Below are positions 6,781 to 15,761 of a stretch of 40,273 bases of DNA, one piece after another. Under the pieces are notes generated by a model. It was given only the letters and a program-made list of their open reading frames with translations. It searched no databases and was not told the origin of the DNA. This DNA is from Micavibrio sp. UBA7689 (lineage in GTDB: Bacteria > Pseudomonadota > Alphaproteobacteria > Micavibrionales > Micavibrionaceae): assembly GCA_002482805.1 (NCBI GenBank), contig DLGR01000047.1, positions 9,076-49,348 of the forward strand. The letters are read 5' to 3'. Made by a program: the position numbers and the translations under genes. Position 1 is the first letter of the stretch, and each line of letters begins with the position of its first letter.

Positions 6781-9700
6781 ATGGCATCCAACAACATCAT
6801 TCTCGCCGTTCCGAGCGCAAACTCATCGGTGAATTATGAGCTTCCGAAAAGCGAGTCCGCTCAGCTTTCGTTCTCTCCGGAAGATATCGACGGTATCAAA
6901 CTGGATGACAATGGCGGTCTCGTCATTTCCTTCGTCGAAGGCGGACAAGTTACGCTGAACGATTTCCAATCCTTTATCGACAACGGTAATACTCTCACGC
7001 TTGCCGACGGCACGAATGTTGACCCCAAACTCCTCTTCACAGCAGTGGGTGGTGAATCAACGACAGTTGTTGCAGAAGATGTAACGCGCATCGGCATTCC
7101 TGCCGAAAACGCACAAGTGGAATATGATCTCGAACCCGGTAAAAAATATCTGTTCGATTTCGATTTGACCGAAACGCAAGGCGCCAATGTTAAAGACGGC
7201 GACATGGTTATCGATTTCGCCAACGGCGGAAAAATCGTCATCAACGACTACGAAAAAGCGATGGCTGCAAAAGATGCGCCTGAACTTTCTCTGGCTGCAA
7301 AAACCTGCATCGTATCCGGCGACGAGCTGATCACGAACATTCAGAATCTTGCCAAGACGCAAGTTGTGGAAGAAGTGATTCCGGAAGAAGAAGAAAAAGC
7401 GGTGCGCAAATCCAAAGTTGCAGATGCCGACATGGAAGGCCGTGAAGATATCGGCCCGGGCACGGCGACGAAGCTTGGTTACAAAGCACCTGAAATCGAA
7501 CCTACCGCGGAAGAACTCGCTGAAATCGAAACCGCCGCTGGTGGTGCCGGTGCAGGCGCAGGCCGTGGCTACGGTTACCAATCGCGCTTTACGCCCGACC
7601 CATTCTTGACCAACCCCGACATCGGTCCTATTGATCCTACGCAGCTGCGTTACCGCGCTCCGATTCTCGAACCCAACCGCTTCATTGATCTGGACGAGCC
7701 ACCTGTTGATGACAATCCTATCGCCATCAAACCGGATGCAAAATTCCTCGACGAAACCAATCTGTCGGGCGGCCCGATTCAAGTTTCCGGCAACGTGGAT
7801 GTTGATTACGGCAACGACGGTTTCGGCAGCTTCGGTCCGAACGGCACGTTCATCGCCGGCGGCTCCTTGGACAACAATATTCTTTCGCACAACGGCGTGC
7901 CGATCGACGTAACGTTCGATGGCACTTCCTATACGGGTATGGCCGGCGCGATCAAAATCTTCGACATCGTGTTCGATCCTGCCACGGGCAACTACACGTT
8001 TACGCAATACGAAAACATCGATCACGCGGACGGTACGAATCCGAATGACCAGATCAGCCTGACATTCGGTGTTACGGCTACGGACGGCGACAATGATGCC
8101 GTCTCCACGGTCGTTCAAATCATCATCGCAGACGATGCGCCGGAAATTGGCGACGGTTATGAATCCGTTGACGAAACGAATCTCGGCCCGATTATTGAAT
8201 CTGGCACGCTGGCCAACACGTTCGGTCAGGACGGCCAAGGCGTTATCAGCACGACGGGCGACTTCCAAGCCACGGGCTCCGTCAAAGGCGGCGTTCTTGC
8301 TTCCGGCGGCGTTCCTGTCGACATCGCGTTCAACGGCACGACCTACACGGCAACGGCTGGTGGCGCGCTCGTCTTCACGCTCTCCATCAACGCAGCAACG
8401 GGTGATTACGTTTACACGCAATACAAAAACCTCGATCACGCAAACCCGAATGATCCGAATGACGTCATTCGTTTGACGTTCGGCGTTGAAATCGAAGATT
8501 ATGACGGCGACAAAGATCCCGGCCAAATCGTGATCGACATCAAAGACGACGGTCCTGACTTCCAAGACGGCGGTCCGAAACCCGATAACGGTTACGAAAT
8601 CGTCGATGAGACGAATTTGGGCCCTGTTGTTGAAACAGGCAAACTGAATGCAGACTTCGGTGCGGATGTTCCGGGTTCCTATGCGTTCAAAGATGCAACG
8701 ACGTTCACGGCTTCCGGCTCGATGAAAAACGGCGCGCTGACACATGAAGGCGTTCCGGTTGTTGTAACCCTCGAAGGCGGCGTATATGTCGGTAAAGCGG
8801 GCAGCGAAGTTATCTTCACGCTCGAGCTCGATGTTGCCACGGGCGATTACAAATTCACGCTGTTCGACAACTTCGATCACCAAGATGTTACAAACCCAGA
8901 CGACATCATCACGCTGGACTTTGCCGTTACGGCGACGGACGGTGACGGCGATGCGATGGACGGCAAAATCCGCATCGATGTTAAAGATGACGGCCCGATC
9001 GCCAACAACGACGTCAACACCTATGACACGACGTTTGGCATTGCCAACGGTAACGTGATCACGGGTCTGAACGGCGGCCCCGGCGCGGCAGACGATATCT
9101 CTACGGATAGCGACCTGACGCCCCAGCAAAACTCCGTTTCCAAAATCGGCTTCGAAGGCAACTTCGTGGATGTTCCGGCTGTCGGCACCGTCTCTATCGA
9201 CGGCGACTACGGTACGCTCACGATTGCTGCCGATGGTACGTACACATATAAAGCATTCGATGACGGCGGCATGGTTACGCCCGGCGGCGAAAAAACATTC
9301 GTCGGTGGTCCGGCTTTGCCCGACTTCGATGAATCCGAAGCGCTGGACGGCGCCGAGCAACAATCGCTCGGTATCGCAGCAGGCAACCTCGATGTAAATC
9401 AAGGCGACCAGATTTCCGTGACGTTCCAGTCCGAACAAGCCGGTTACGGCAACACGCTCGGTGTGTTCACGATCGACTCCAACGGCAACCTGAAAGCCGA
9501 AACGATCCTGATCAAAAACGGCAACTCCGCCGTATCCGGTCAAACGTTCAACTACACGGCAGGTTCTGACGCTCAATCCACGGGCTTCTTCATCATCGCC
9601 GATGGTGCCAGCGCAAACAACAACTACAACGGCATCAACCTGAACACAGGTTCGCTGGACTTCATCTTCAATTACGGCTTGCCGGGCGAACGTCCTGCCA

Positions 9701-12700
9701 CGGCTTCCGATGACGGCAGCAAAATCAGCCTCGTTCACACGAACGGGAATGTTGAAACCGTTCTGCAAGGTCCTTTGTACTTCACGACGGATCGCGGCGG
9801 TGTCGACAACCTGAACGCAGATGGTTCTGTCCGCGTTGTTTCGGGTATCCCGAACGGCGACGACAATGTTCTGCGCGTAGGCTTTGAAGATCTCCCAGGT
9901 TTGGGCGATAAAGATTTCAATGACATGGTCTTCGATGTTTCGATCAAAACGAAAGATTGCGGCTGCCATGATCCCGACATTCAGGACCAGTTCCAATACA
10001 TCCTGAAAGACGGCGATGGCGACACGGATCCCGCGACGCTCACGCTGAACGGCAAAGATCTTACGGACGACACACCGATCCTCGTGGCACCCGCTGCGGA
10101 AATCGTTGATGAAACGAACCTCAATGGCGGCGTCTTGACCGAAAACGGCAACATCCTTGTCAATTACGGCACGGACGGCCCGGGCGAAATCACCGTAAAC
10201 GGTGCGTTTACGTCGGACGGTTCGAAACTCAACGGCCAATTGACCCACATGGGCGTTCCGGTAGTAGTTTCCATCGTCGGCAACACGTATGTCGGTAAAG
10301 CGGGCGACCTCACGGTGTTCACGCTGAAAGTAAACACAAACGGTTCCTATGAATTCAAACTGTTCGACAACCTCGACCATGCAGATGGCTCGAACCCGAA
10401 CGATGTCATCAACCTGAATTTCGGCATCACCGCAACGGATTGCGACGGCGACAAAGCCACGACGCACATCGTTGTGAAAGTTGTCGATGACGCCCCGATC
10501 GCCAACAACGATGTCAACACGTATGACACGACGGACGGTGTTGCTTCGGGTAACGTTGTATCCGGCCTCAACGGCGGCCCGGGCGCAGCAGATGTTCTGT
10601 CCACGGATGCAAACAACAAAGTTGTCAAAATCGCATTCGAAGGCAACGAAGTGGATGTTCCTGCAGTCGGCACCGTTTCCATCAACGGCGACTACGGCAA
10701 GCTCACGATTTCTTCGAACGGTTCCTACACCTACGAAGCATTCACCACGGGCGGCTCCGGCCAATCGGTTGAAAAAACCTTCGTCGGCGGTCCGGCTCTA
10801 CCTGACTTCGATGAATCCGAAGCGCTGGACGGTGTTGAACAACAATCTCTCGGTATCGCACCGGGCAACCTCGCGGTTGGCGTGGGCGACACTGTTTCCG
10901 TTACCTATGTCGGCGAAACGGCCGGCTACTCCAACACGCTCGGCGTGTTCACGGTAGACGCGCAAGGCAACCTGAAAGCGGAAAAAGTTCTGATCAAAAA
11001 CAGTGATCAAGCTGTTGCCGGTCAAACCTTCTCCTACACTGCAGGCGCAAACGCAGTTGCAACGGGCTTCTTCCTCGTTGCCAACGGCGCGAATGCGAAC
11101 CCCGGCGTCAACTTCGATGCAGGCACGCTGAACTTCGTTTACAAATACGGCACGCCCGATGCGCGCGATGCGAAAATCACCGATGACGGTGAATTCGTAA
11201 CGCTGGTGCAAACGGTAAACGGCGTAGACAAAGTGATCCAAGGCGAAACCTACTTCACGTCCGATCGCGGTGGAGTGGAAACACTCAACGATGACGGCGT
11301 TCGTGTTGTTTCGGGTCTGCCTGATCAAAATGACAACACCGTTTTGCGCGTAGGTTTTGAAGACCTTCCAGGCGGCGGCGACAAAGACTTCAATGATATG
11401 ATCTTCGATGTTTCGATCATCGACAAAGACTGTGGCTGCAATGACAGCAACATCAAAGACGTATTCACATATGTTCTGCAAGACCATGACGGCGATACGG
11501 ATCCGGCAACTTTGACCCTGACGGGCAAAGACATGACGGATGACAAACCGATCGTCACGACGCCTGATACGGAAACGGTTGATGAAACGCACCTCACGGG
11601 CGGCTTCCTCACGGAAACCGGCAAAGTCATCGTTGACTTCGGCGGCGACGCACCCGGCTCTGTCAACGGCAACGGCGCGTTCGTGGCCGGCGGTTCGAAA
11701 CTGAACGGCAACCTCACCTCTAACGGTGTTGCGGTCGTGGTTTCCTTCCAAGGCAACATGTATATCGGTAAAGCGGGCAATGTTACGATCTTCTCGCTGA
11801 AAATCGAAAATGACGGTTCCTACACGTTCAAACAGTTCGACAACCTCGACCATAATGACGGCTCGAACCCGAACGATGTCATCGACCTGAAATTCGGCGT
11901 TACAGCGATCGATTGCGACGGCGACAAGTGCGACACGACTATCACGGTTAAAGTGAAAGACGATGGGCCTGTTGCGAACGACGACAAAAACTCGCTCGGC
12001 AAAAACGGTACGGCCAACGGCAACGTTATTGACGGCACCAACGGCGGCGCAGGCGCGAAAGATGTTCTTTCGACCGATGCCCCGAACAAGGTTTCGAAAA
12101 TCACGTTCGGCAACACGTCCGTGGATGTTCCCGCGAACGGTTCCAACGTTTCCATCAACGGCCAGTACGGCAAACTGACGATCAATGCTTCGGGTGCCTA
12201 CACCTATGTATTGTTCGACGGTTCCAAAGAACTGGATGGCAAATTCAAAGACGACTTTACCTACACGCTGAAGGACTTTGACGGCGATTCCGATCCTGCG
12301 AAACTCTCGCTGGATTTCGAAGCCGAATGCAAACCGGTGGATGTTGAAATCTGCGTCAACAACGGTGCCGACTCCTGCTGCATCAAAGAAGACAGCAAAG
12401 ACAACTCCGTACCTCTCACGGCCTCTTGGTCAGGCGGTTCGGGCAATGAAGTGATGACCCTGACGCTGACGGGTGTTGCATCCAACTGGGGCTTCTCCGC
12501 TCAAGGCTGGACCAACCAAGGCAATGGTACGTGGACAATCACGCTTCCTGCGGGTCAGCAAAACTATTCCGGTTCCTTCAAATTCTCGCCTCCGGCCAAC
12601 TCCGATGTTGATCTCGACGGCCTGAATGTAAAAGCATCGGTTTATGATCCCGACAACGGCAAAACGGTTGCCGCGAACGACGGCTTTAAAGTCGGCGTGG

Positions 12701-14085
12701 ATGCGGTCATCGACCCGCTGAAATTCACGGCGTCCTTGAACGATCATGAATGGGCACAGGGCTCGGGCAAAATCTTCGTCATGACAGAGGAAAACCATGT
12801 TCAGCATTCCAAGCTGACCATCAACAACCTGCTGCACGCTGATAAAGACGGTTCCGAAGCGTTGAAGAGCATCACGTTCACGATCCAAGACAAGATGGAC
12901 AATACAACGTACATCTCGGTCAAGAATGCGGATGGCACGTTCACCAAAGTCGGCACGCAAGGCGCAGACGGCAAAGACACGACCTACACGATCGATCTTT
13001 CCGGCATGACGTATGAGCAAGCTGAAACGTTCATCAAAACCAAGATCTACCTGACGAACACGGGCCACTCCGGTCTGGACGGCAAGTACAATCTCGGTAT
13101 CAAGCTGGTGTCGTTCGAGAAAAACCTCAGCGGTCAGGAATGCGATCTGACGGACAATCAAACGTCTTACACGATTTGCTTGCCTGTTCTGTTCTGTATC
13201 TCTCCGCTGGTTATGGACCTCGACGGCGACGGTGTTGAACTGCTGGCGGTTGAAAACGGCGTGTTGTTCGATATGACGAACGACGGCGTTGCCGACAAAA
13301 CCGGCTGGTCCGACAAAGACGATGCATTGCTTGCTCTCGACAAAAACGGCGACGGCGCGATCAACGACCGTTCCGAATTGTTCGGCAATGATGATCTGTA
13401 CGGCAACGGCTTTGACAACCTCGCTTCTTACGATCTGAACAAGGACGGCGTCATCGACTCCAACGATGCCATCTTCAAGGATCTGAAAGCATGGAAAGAC
13501 GGCAACTCGGATGGCGTATCCCAATCCGATGAGTTGAAGTCCCTGTCCGATGTCGGCATCAAGTCGATCAAATTGAACGCAGGCGAAGTGAACTACGACA
13601 TCGCCGGCAACCCGGTCACGCATGAATCCACGGTCGTCCGCGAAGACGGCAGTGAGACGAAAGTGGTCGATGCTTGGTTCGCATACGAAAACGGCGCGAA
13701 CGCAGGTGTTGACAAAGGCCTGACGCTCGTCGGTACGGATGGCAGCGATGTTATCTCCGGCGGCACGGGCTCCGATGATCTGTTCGGTGGTCTGGGTGCG
13801 GACACGTTCTTGTTCCAAACGATCACCGAAGGTGTTGATACGCTGAAAGACTTCAGCGCAGCAGACGGCGACAAGATCGATCTTTCGAACGTTCTGTCCA
13901 ACTACGATGCAGTCACCGATGCCATCAATGATTTCGTGTTCGCGAATACGGATGAAAACGGCAACACGGTTCTGTCCATCAATGTTGACGGCACGGGCGA
14001 AGGCCAAGCCAAAGCGTTTGCGATCATCGAAAGCGCAAACCTCAATGTTTCCGACCTGTTCAACAACGGAAGCTTGGTCGCCTAA
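6781..14085 (+). CDS. Giant type I secreted RTX/Bap-like adhesin (2434 residues)
   Basis: Predicted surface or biofilm adhesin, exported by the type I system encoded downstream. Order: two tandem copies of a short beta module (residues about 15-85 and 100-155, each with a V.Y.L start and a GG.V.LNDF/GGKIVINDY end); acidic linker; TAAG at 251-254 followed by a Gly-rich stretch; T1SS-143-like repeats beginning with (V/L)DETNL or VDETHL near 323, 463, 608, 1109 and 1600; VCBS/cadherin-like modules near 741-830, 1240-1327 and 1730-1847; two DUF4114-like modules (FEDLPG.GDKDFNDM) at about 837-1062 and 1334-1553; a unique region 1848-2135; a calcium-binding DxDGDG-type EF-hand/dockerin-like block at about 2147-2260; one short RTX motif (GGTGSDDLFGGLGADTF) near 2324; and a C-terminal secretion signal. 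About 15 cysteines are present, rare for RTX proteins. Start supported by AGGAG 9 bases upstream. Ligand unknown. Confidence 0.93.
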   Translation: MASNNIILAVPSANSSVNYELPKSESAQLSFSPEDIDGIKLDDNGGLVISFVEGGQVTLNDFQSFIDNGNTLTLADGTNVDPKLLFTAVGGESTTVVAEDVTRIGIPAENAQVEYDLEPGKKYLFDFDLTETQGANVKDGDMVIDFANGGKIVINDYEKAMAAKDAPELSLAAKTCIVSGDELITNIQNLAKTQVVEEVIPEEEEKAVRKSKVADADMEGREDIGPGTATKLGYKAPEIEPTAEELAEIETAAGGAGAGAGRGYGYQSRFTPDPFLTNPDIGPIDPTQLRYRAPILEPNRFIDLDEPPVDDNPIAIKPDAKFLDETNLSGGPIQVSGNVDVDYGNDGFGSFGPNGTFIAGGSLDNNILSHNGVPIDVTFDGTSYTGMAGAIKIFDIVFDPATGNYTFTQYENIDHADGTNPNDQISLTFGVTATDGDNDAVSTVVQIIIADDAPEIGDGYESVDETNLGPIIESGTLANTFGQDGQGVISTTGDFQATGSVKGGVLASGGVPVDIAFNGTTYTATAGGALVFTLSINAATGDYVYTQYKNLDHANPNDPNDVIRLTFGVEIEDYDGDKDPGQIVIDIKDDGPDFQDGGPKPDNGYEIVDETNLGPVVETGKLNADFGADVPGSYAFKDATTFTASGSMKNGALTHEGVPVVVTLEGGVYVGKAGSEVIFTLELDVATGDYKFTLFDNFDHQDVTNPDDIITLDFAVTATDGDGDAMDGKIRIDVKDDGPIANNDVNTYDTTFGIANGNVITGLNGGPGAADDISTDSDLTPQQNSVSKIGFEGNFVDVPAVGTVSIDGDYGTLTIAADGTYTYKAFDDGGMVTPGGEKTFVGGPALPDFDESEALDGAEQQSLGIAAGNLDVNQGDQISVTFQSEQAGYGNTLGVFTIDSNGNLKAETILIKNGNSAVSGQTFNYTAGSDAQSTGFFIIADGASANNNYNGINLNTGSLDFIFNYGLPGERPATASDDGSKISLVHTNGNVETVLQGPLYFTTDRGGVDNLNADGSVRVVSGIPNGDDNVLRVGFEDLPGLGDKDFNDMVFDVSIKTKDCGCHDPDIQDQFQYILKDGDGDTDPATLTLNGKDLTDDTPILVAPAAEIVDETNLNGGVLTENGNILVNYGTDGPGEITVNGAFTSDGSKLNGQLTHMGVPVVVSIVGNTYVGKAGDLTVFTLKVNTNGSYEFKLFDNLDHADGSNPNDVINLNFGITATDCDGDKATTHIVVKVVDDAPIANNDVNTYDTTDGVASGNVVSGLNGGPGAADVLSTDANNKVVKIAFEGNEVDVPAVGTVSINGDYGKLTISSNGSYTYEAFTTGGSGQSVEKTFVGGPALPDFDESEALDGVEQQSLGIAPGNLAVGVGDTVSVTYVGETAGYSNTLGVFTVDAQGNLKAEKVLIKNSDQAVAGQTFSYTAGANAVATGFFLVANGANANPGVNFDAGTLNFVYKYGTPDARDAKITDDGEFVTLVQTVNGVDKVIQGETYFTSDRGGVETLNDDGVRVVSGLPDQNDNTVLRVGFEDLPGGGDKDFNDMIFDVSIIDKDCGCNDSNIKDVFTYVLQDHDGDTDPATLTLTGKDMTDDKPIVTTPDTETVDETHLTGGFLTETGKVIVDFGGDAPGSVNGNGAFVAGGSKLNGNLTSNGVAVVVSFQGNMYIGKAGNVTIFSLKIENDGSYTFKQFDNLDHNDGSNPNDVIDLKFGVTAIDCDGDKCDTTITVKVKDDGPVANDDKNSLGKNGTANGNVIDGTNGGAGAKDVLSTDAPNKVSKITFGNTSVDVPANGSNVSINGQYGKLTINASGAYTYVLFDGSKELDGKFKDDFTYTLKDFDGDSDPAKLSLDFEAECKPVDVEICVNNGADSCCIKEDSKDNSVPLTASWSGGSGNEVMTLTLTGVASNWGFSAQGWTNQGNGTWTITLPAGQQNYSGSFKFSPPANSDVDLDGLNVKASVYDPDNGKTVAANDGFKVGVDAVIDPLKFTASLNDHEWAQGSGKIFVMTEENHVQHSKLTINNLLHADKDGSEALKSITFTIQDKMDNTTYISVKNADGTFTKVGTQGADGKDTTYTIDLSGMTYEQAETFIKTKIYLTNTGHSGLDGKYNLGIKLVSFEKNLSGQECDLTDNQTSYTICLPVLFCISPLVMDLDGDGVELLAVENGVLFDMTNDGVADKTGWSDKDDALLALDKNGDGAINDRSELFGNDDLYGNGFDNLASYDLNKDGVIDSNDAIFKDLKAWKDGNSDGVSQSDELKSLSDVGIKSIKLNAGEVNYDIAGNPVTHESTVVREDGSETKVVDAWFAYENGANAGVDKGLTLVGTDGSDVISGGTGSDDLFGGLGADTFLFQTITEGVDTLKDFSAADGDKIDLSNVLSNYDAVTDAINDFVFANTDENGNTVLSINVDGTGEGQAKAFAIIESANLNVSDLFNNGSLVA
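9000..11460 (+). repeat. Internal tandem duplication of a VCBS + DUF4114 cassette in the adhesin gene
   Basis: The segment from about 9000 to 9960 is repeated at about 10498 to 11460, separated by one T1SS-143-like repeat. Both copies encode the same string of landmarks: PIANNDVNTYDTT, FVGGPALPDFDESEALDG, FEDLPG.GDKDFNDM and KDCGC. At DNA level the copies differ mainly at third codon positions in the best conserved stretches, so the duplication is not very recent and the protein sequence is under constraint. Confidence 0.85.
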
Positions 14086-14109
14086 GCGCGATATAAAAGT
14101 TAAAAGAAG

Positions 14110-14135
14110 CGGGGCCCTTACAGGCCCCGTTTTTT
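14110..14135 (+). terminator. Intrinsic terminator of the adhesin gene
   Basis: CGGGGCC and GGCCCCG arms around a 6-base loop, followed directly by six T. It lies 25 bases after the adhesin stop and separates the adhesin transcript from the downstream secretion genes. Confidence 0.92.
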
Positions 14136-14359
14136 ATGCCTAAAACCACATATTATTGATTATGTTAACTAGTGTGACATATGGGTCAGTTAATATTGTA
14201 AATAGGCAACACTTGCTCATTTTTGTTTGACTTTTCATAGTATTGGGGAGTAAATAGCGCCACGAAGCGTTGTAAAACTGACTTGCTTGTGCTGTGAAAA
14301 ACAGTCATACATAATAAGCAAAGTCATTGATTTAAATGACATATCAAAAGGGTCCCACT

Positions 14360-15733
14360 ATGACAAAATCCTCACTCAAAATTTCCGCTATCGCGATCGC
14401 CTGCGCCTTGTCCGCAGTGCTGTATGTGCCCGCGCAAGCGCAAGAAAAACCCACGGAAATGAGCCTTTCCCAAGCGGTTTCCACCGGTGTGATGACCAAT
14501 CCCGAATACGGCAACGTGGCTGCTTCGCGCCGTGCCACCGACGAAGAATTGAATCAAGCGAAAGCTCTTTATCTTCCCTCCATCGACTCCCGCGTTGACG
14601 GCGGTTTTGAAGTTACGGATTCTCCTTCGACCCGCGCTTCCGGTGATGACGATGAAACCTTCTCCCGCTATGACGCACAGCTGACCCTGACCCAGATGTT
14701 GTTCGACGGCTGGTCCACGAAGTACGAAAACAAGCGCCAGAAAAACCGCGTTCAATCTTCCGCACACCGCGTGCGTGAAACGGCCGAACTGACTGGCCTC
14801 GCGATTGTCGAGTCTTTCCTCGAAGTTATGCGCCAGCGTGAACTTCTCACCATCACGCGCGAAAACGTTGCCGAACACCAAGCCATCATGGGCATGATCG
14901 AAGAAGGCGTGAACGCAGGCCGTTCCACCTCTGCCGACCTTGAGCAGATCAAAGCCCGTCTGGCCGCTGCGAACGCACAAGAATCCACCGTACGTCAATC
15001 TCTGCGCAATGCTGAATCTTCCTTCCAACGCGAAGTCGGCGACATGCCCAAAGATCTCGTGATGCCGGCTGTACCCGTCGATGCCATTTCCGCCGATGTT
15101 GAAGGCGAAGTGAAATCCGTTCTGGCTTCCAGCCCGACGCTGGCCGTACGTGAATCCGATATCGAAGTTGCCTACAACGAATACCAAGGCACTGGCTCCA
15201 CGCTTTATCCGCAGCTCGACCTGCAGGTCGGTGGTCGTCAAGGCCACAACCTCGGCGGTATCGAAGGCCGTGACCGTTCTGCTTCCGCATTGCTGGTTAT
15301 GAACTGGAACCTGTACCGCGGCGGCGGCGATGTCGCCCGCGTACGTGAATTCAAACACCGTCACCAACAATCCAAAGAAGTGCGCGCGCAAGCCGCACGC
15401 GAACTGGAAGACGATGTCCGCCAAACATGGGCTTCCATGGTTTCTGCCGGTGAACGCGCGAAAGAATTCGCATCCCAGGCCGCTGCGAACGGCGAAGTCG
15501 TCCGCGCGTACAAAGACCAGTTCAATCTGGACCGCCGTACGCTTCTGGACGTTCTGGATTCGCAAAACGAATTGTTCGTATCGCGTTCCAACACGATCAA
15601 CGCAGAATTTTTGGAAATCTTCTCCGTATTCCGTCTTCTGGCTCTGAAAGGTCAATTGCTGCCGACGCTGGGTGTTGCACCTCCGCGCGAAAGCGAACTG
15701 ATCGAAGTCAGCAATCCACCTGCTGAAAAGTAA
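14360..15733 (+). CDS. TolC-family outer membrane efflux/secretion protein
   Basis: Outer membrane channel of the type I secretion system (LapE/TolC role). The 457-residue protein begins with a signal peptide (MTKSSLKISAIAIACALSAV...AQA, cleavage about residue 26) and shows the TolC pattern of two repeats: LSQAVSTGVMTNPEYG near the N-terminus, LTQMLFDGWST, long helical stretches, ALLVMNWNLYRGGGDVARV in the second half and FNLDRRTLLDVLDSQNELFVSR near the end. The frame is open back to 14336, but the signal peptide and an AAAAGGG site at 14346-14352 fit the ATG at 14360. It comes 275 bases after the adhesin, beyond a terminator, and 28 bases before the ABC transporter gene, so the three transport genes probably form one transcript. 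The 14136-14359 interval holds no convincing promoter or other gene that I can see. Confidence 0.93.
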   Translation: MTKSSLKISAIAIACALSAVLYVPAQAQEKPTEMSLSQAVSTGVMTNPEYGNVAASRRATDEELNQAKALYLPSIDSRVDGGFEVTDSPSTRASGDDDETFSRYDAQLTLTQMLFDGWSTKYENKRQKNRVQSSAHRVRETAELTGLAIVESFLEVMRQRELLTITRENVAEHQAIMGMIEEGVNAGRSTSADLEQIKARLAAANAQESTVRQSLRNAESSFQREVGDMPKDLVMPAVPVDAISADVEGEVKSVLASSPTLAVRESDIEVAYNEYQGTGSTLYPQLDLQVGGRQGHNLGGIEGRDRSASALLVMNWNLYRGGGDVARVREFKHRHQQSKEVRAQAARELEDDVRQTWASMVSAGERAKEFASQAAANGEVVRAYKDQFNLDRRTLLDVLDSQNELFVSRSNTINAEFLEIFSVFRLLALKGQLLPTLGVAPPRESELIEVSNPPAEK

Positions 15734-15761
15734 GCTTTAAACTTCCAACAAGGTTTGGACC

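Noticed and set aside
7057..10764. Minus-strand open frame of 1235 codons opposite the adhesin gene
   Set aside because: Its product has no recognisable domain. The length comes from the repetitive, codon-biased adhesin sequence on the other strand, which avoids antisense stops; there is no ribosome-binding site or promoter.
7740..11970. Repeated blocks in the adhesin gene as a possible CRISPR or satellite array
   Set aside because: The repeats are in frame, several hundred bases long and encode conserved protein modules; they are domain repeats.
14220..14260. Promoter-like TTGACT with TAAATA for the secretion operon
   Set aside because: The -10 match is poor and the spacing is 18; not strong enough to report as a feature.
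14136..14359. TTAA motifs in the adhesin-tolC gap as CtrA sites
   Set aside because: The TTAA half-sites are about 21 bases apart, not 7, so they do not fit the consensus.
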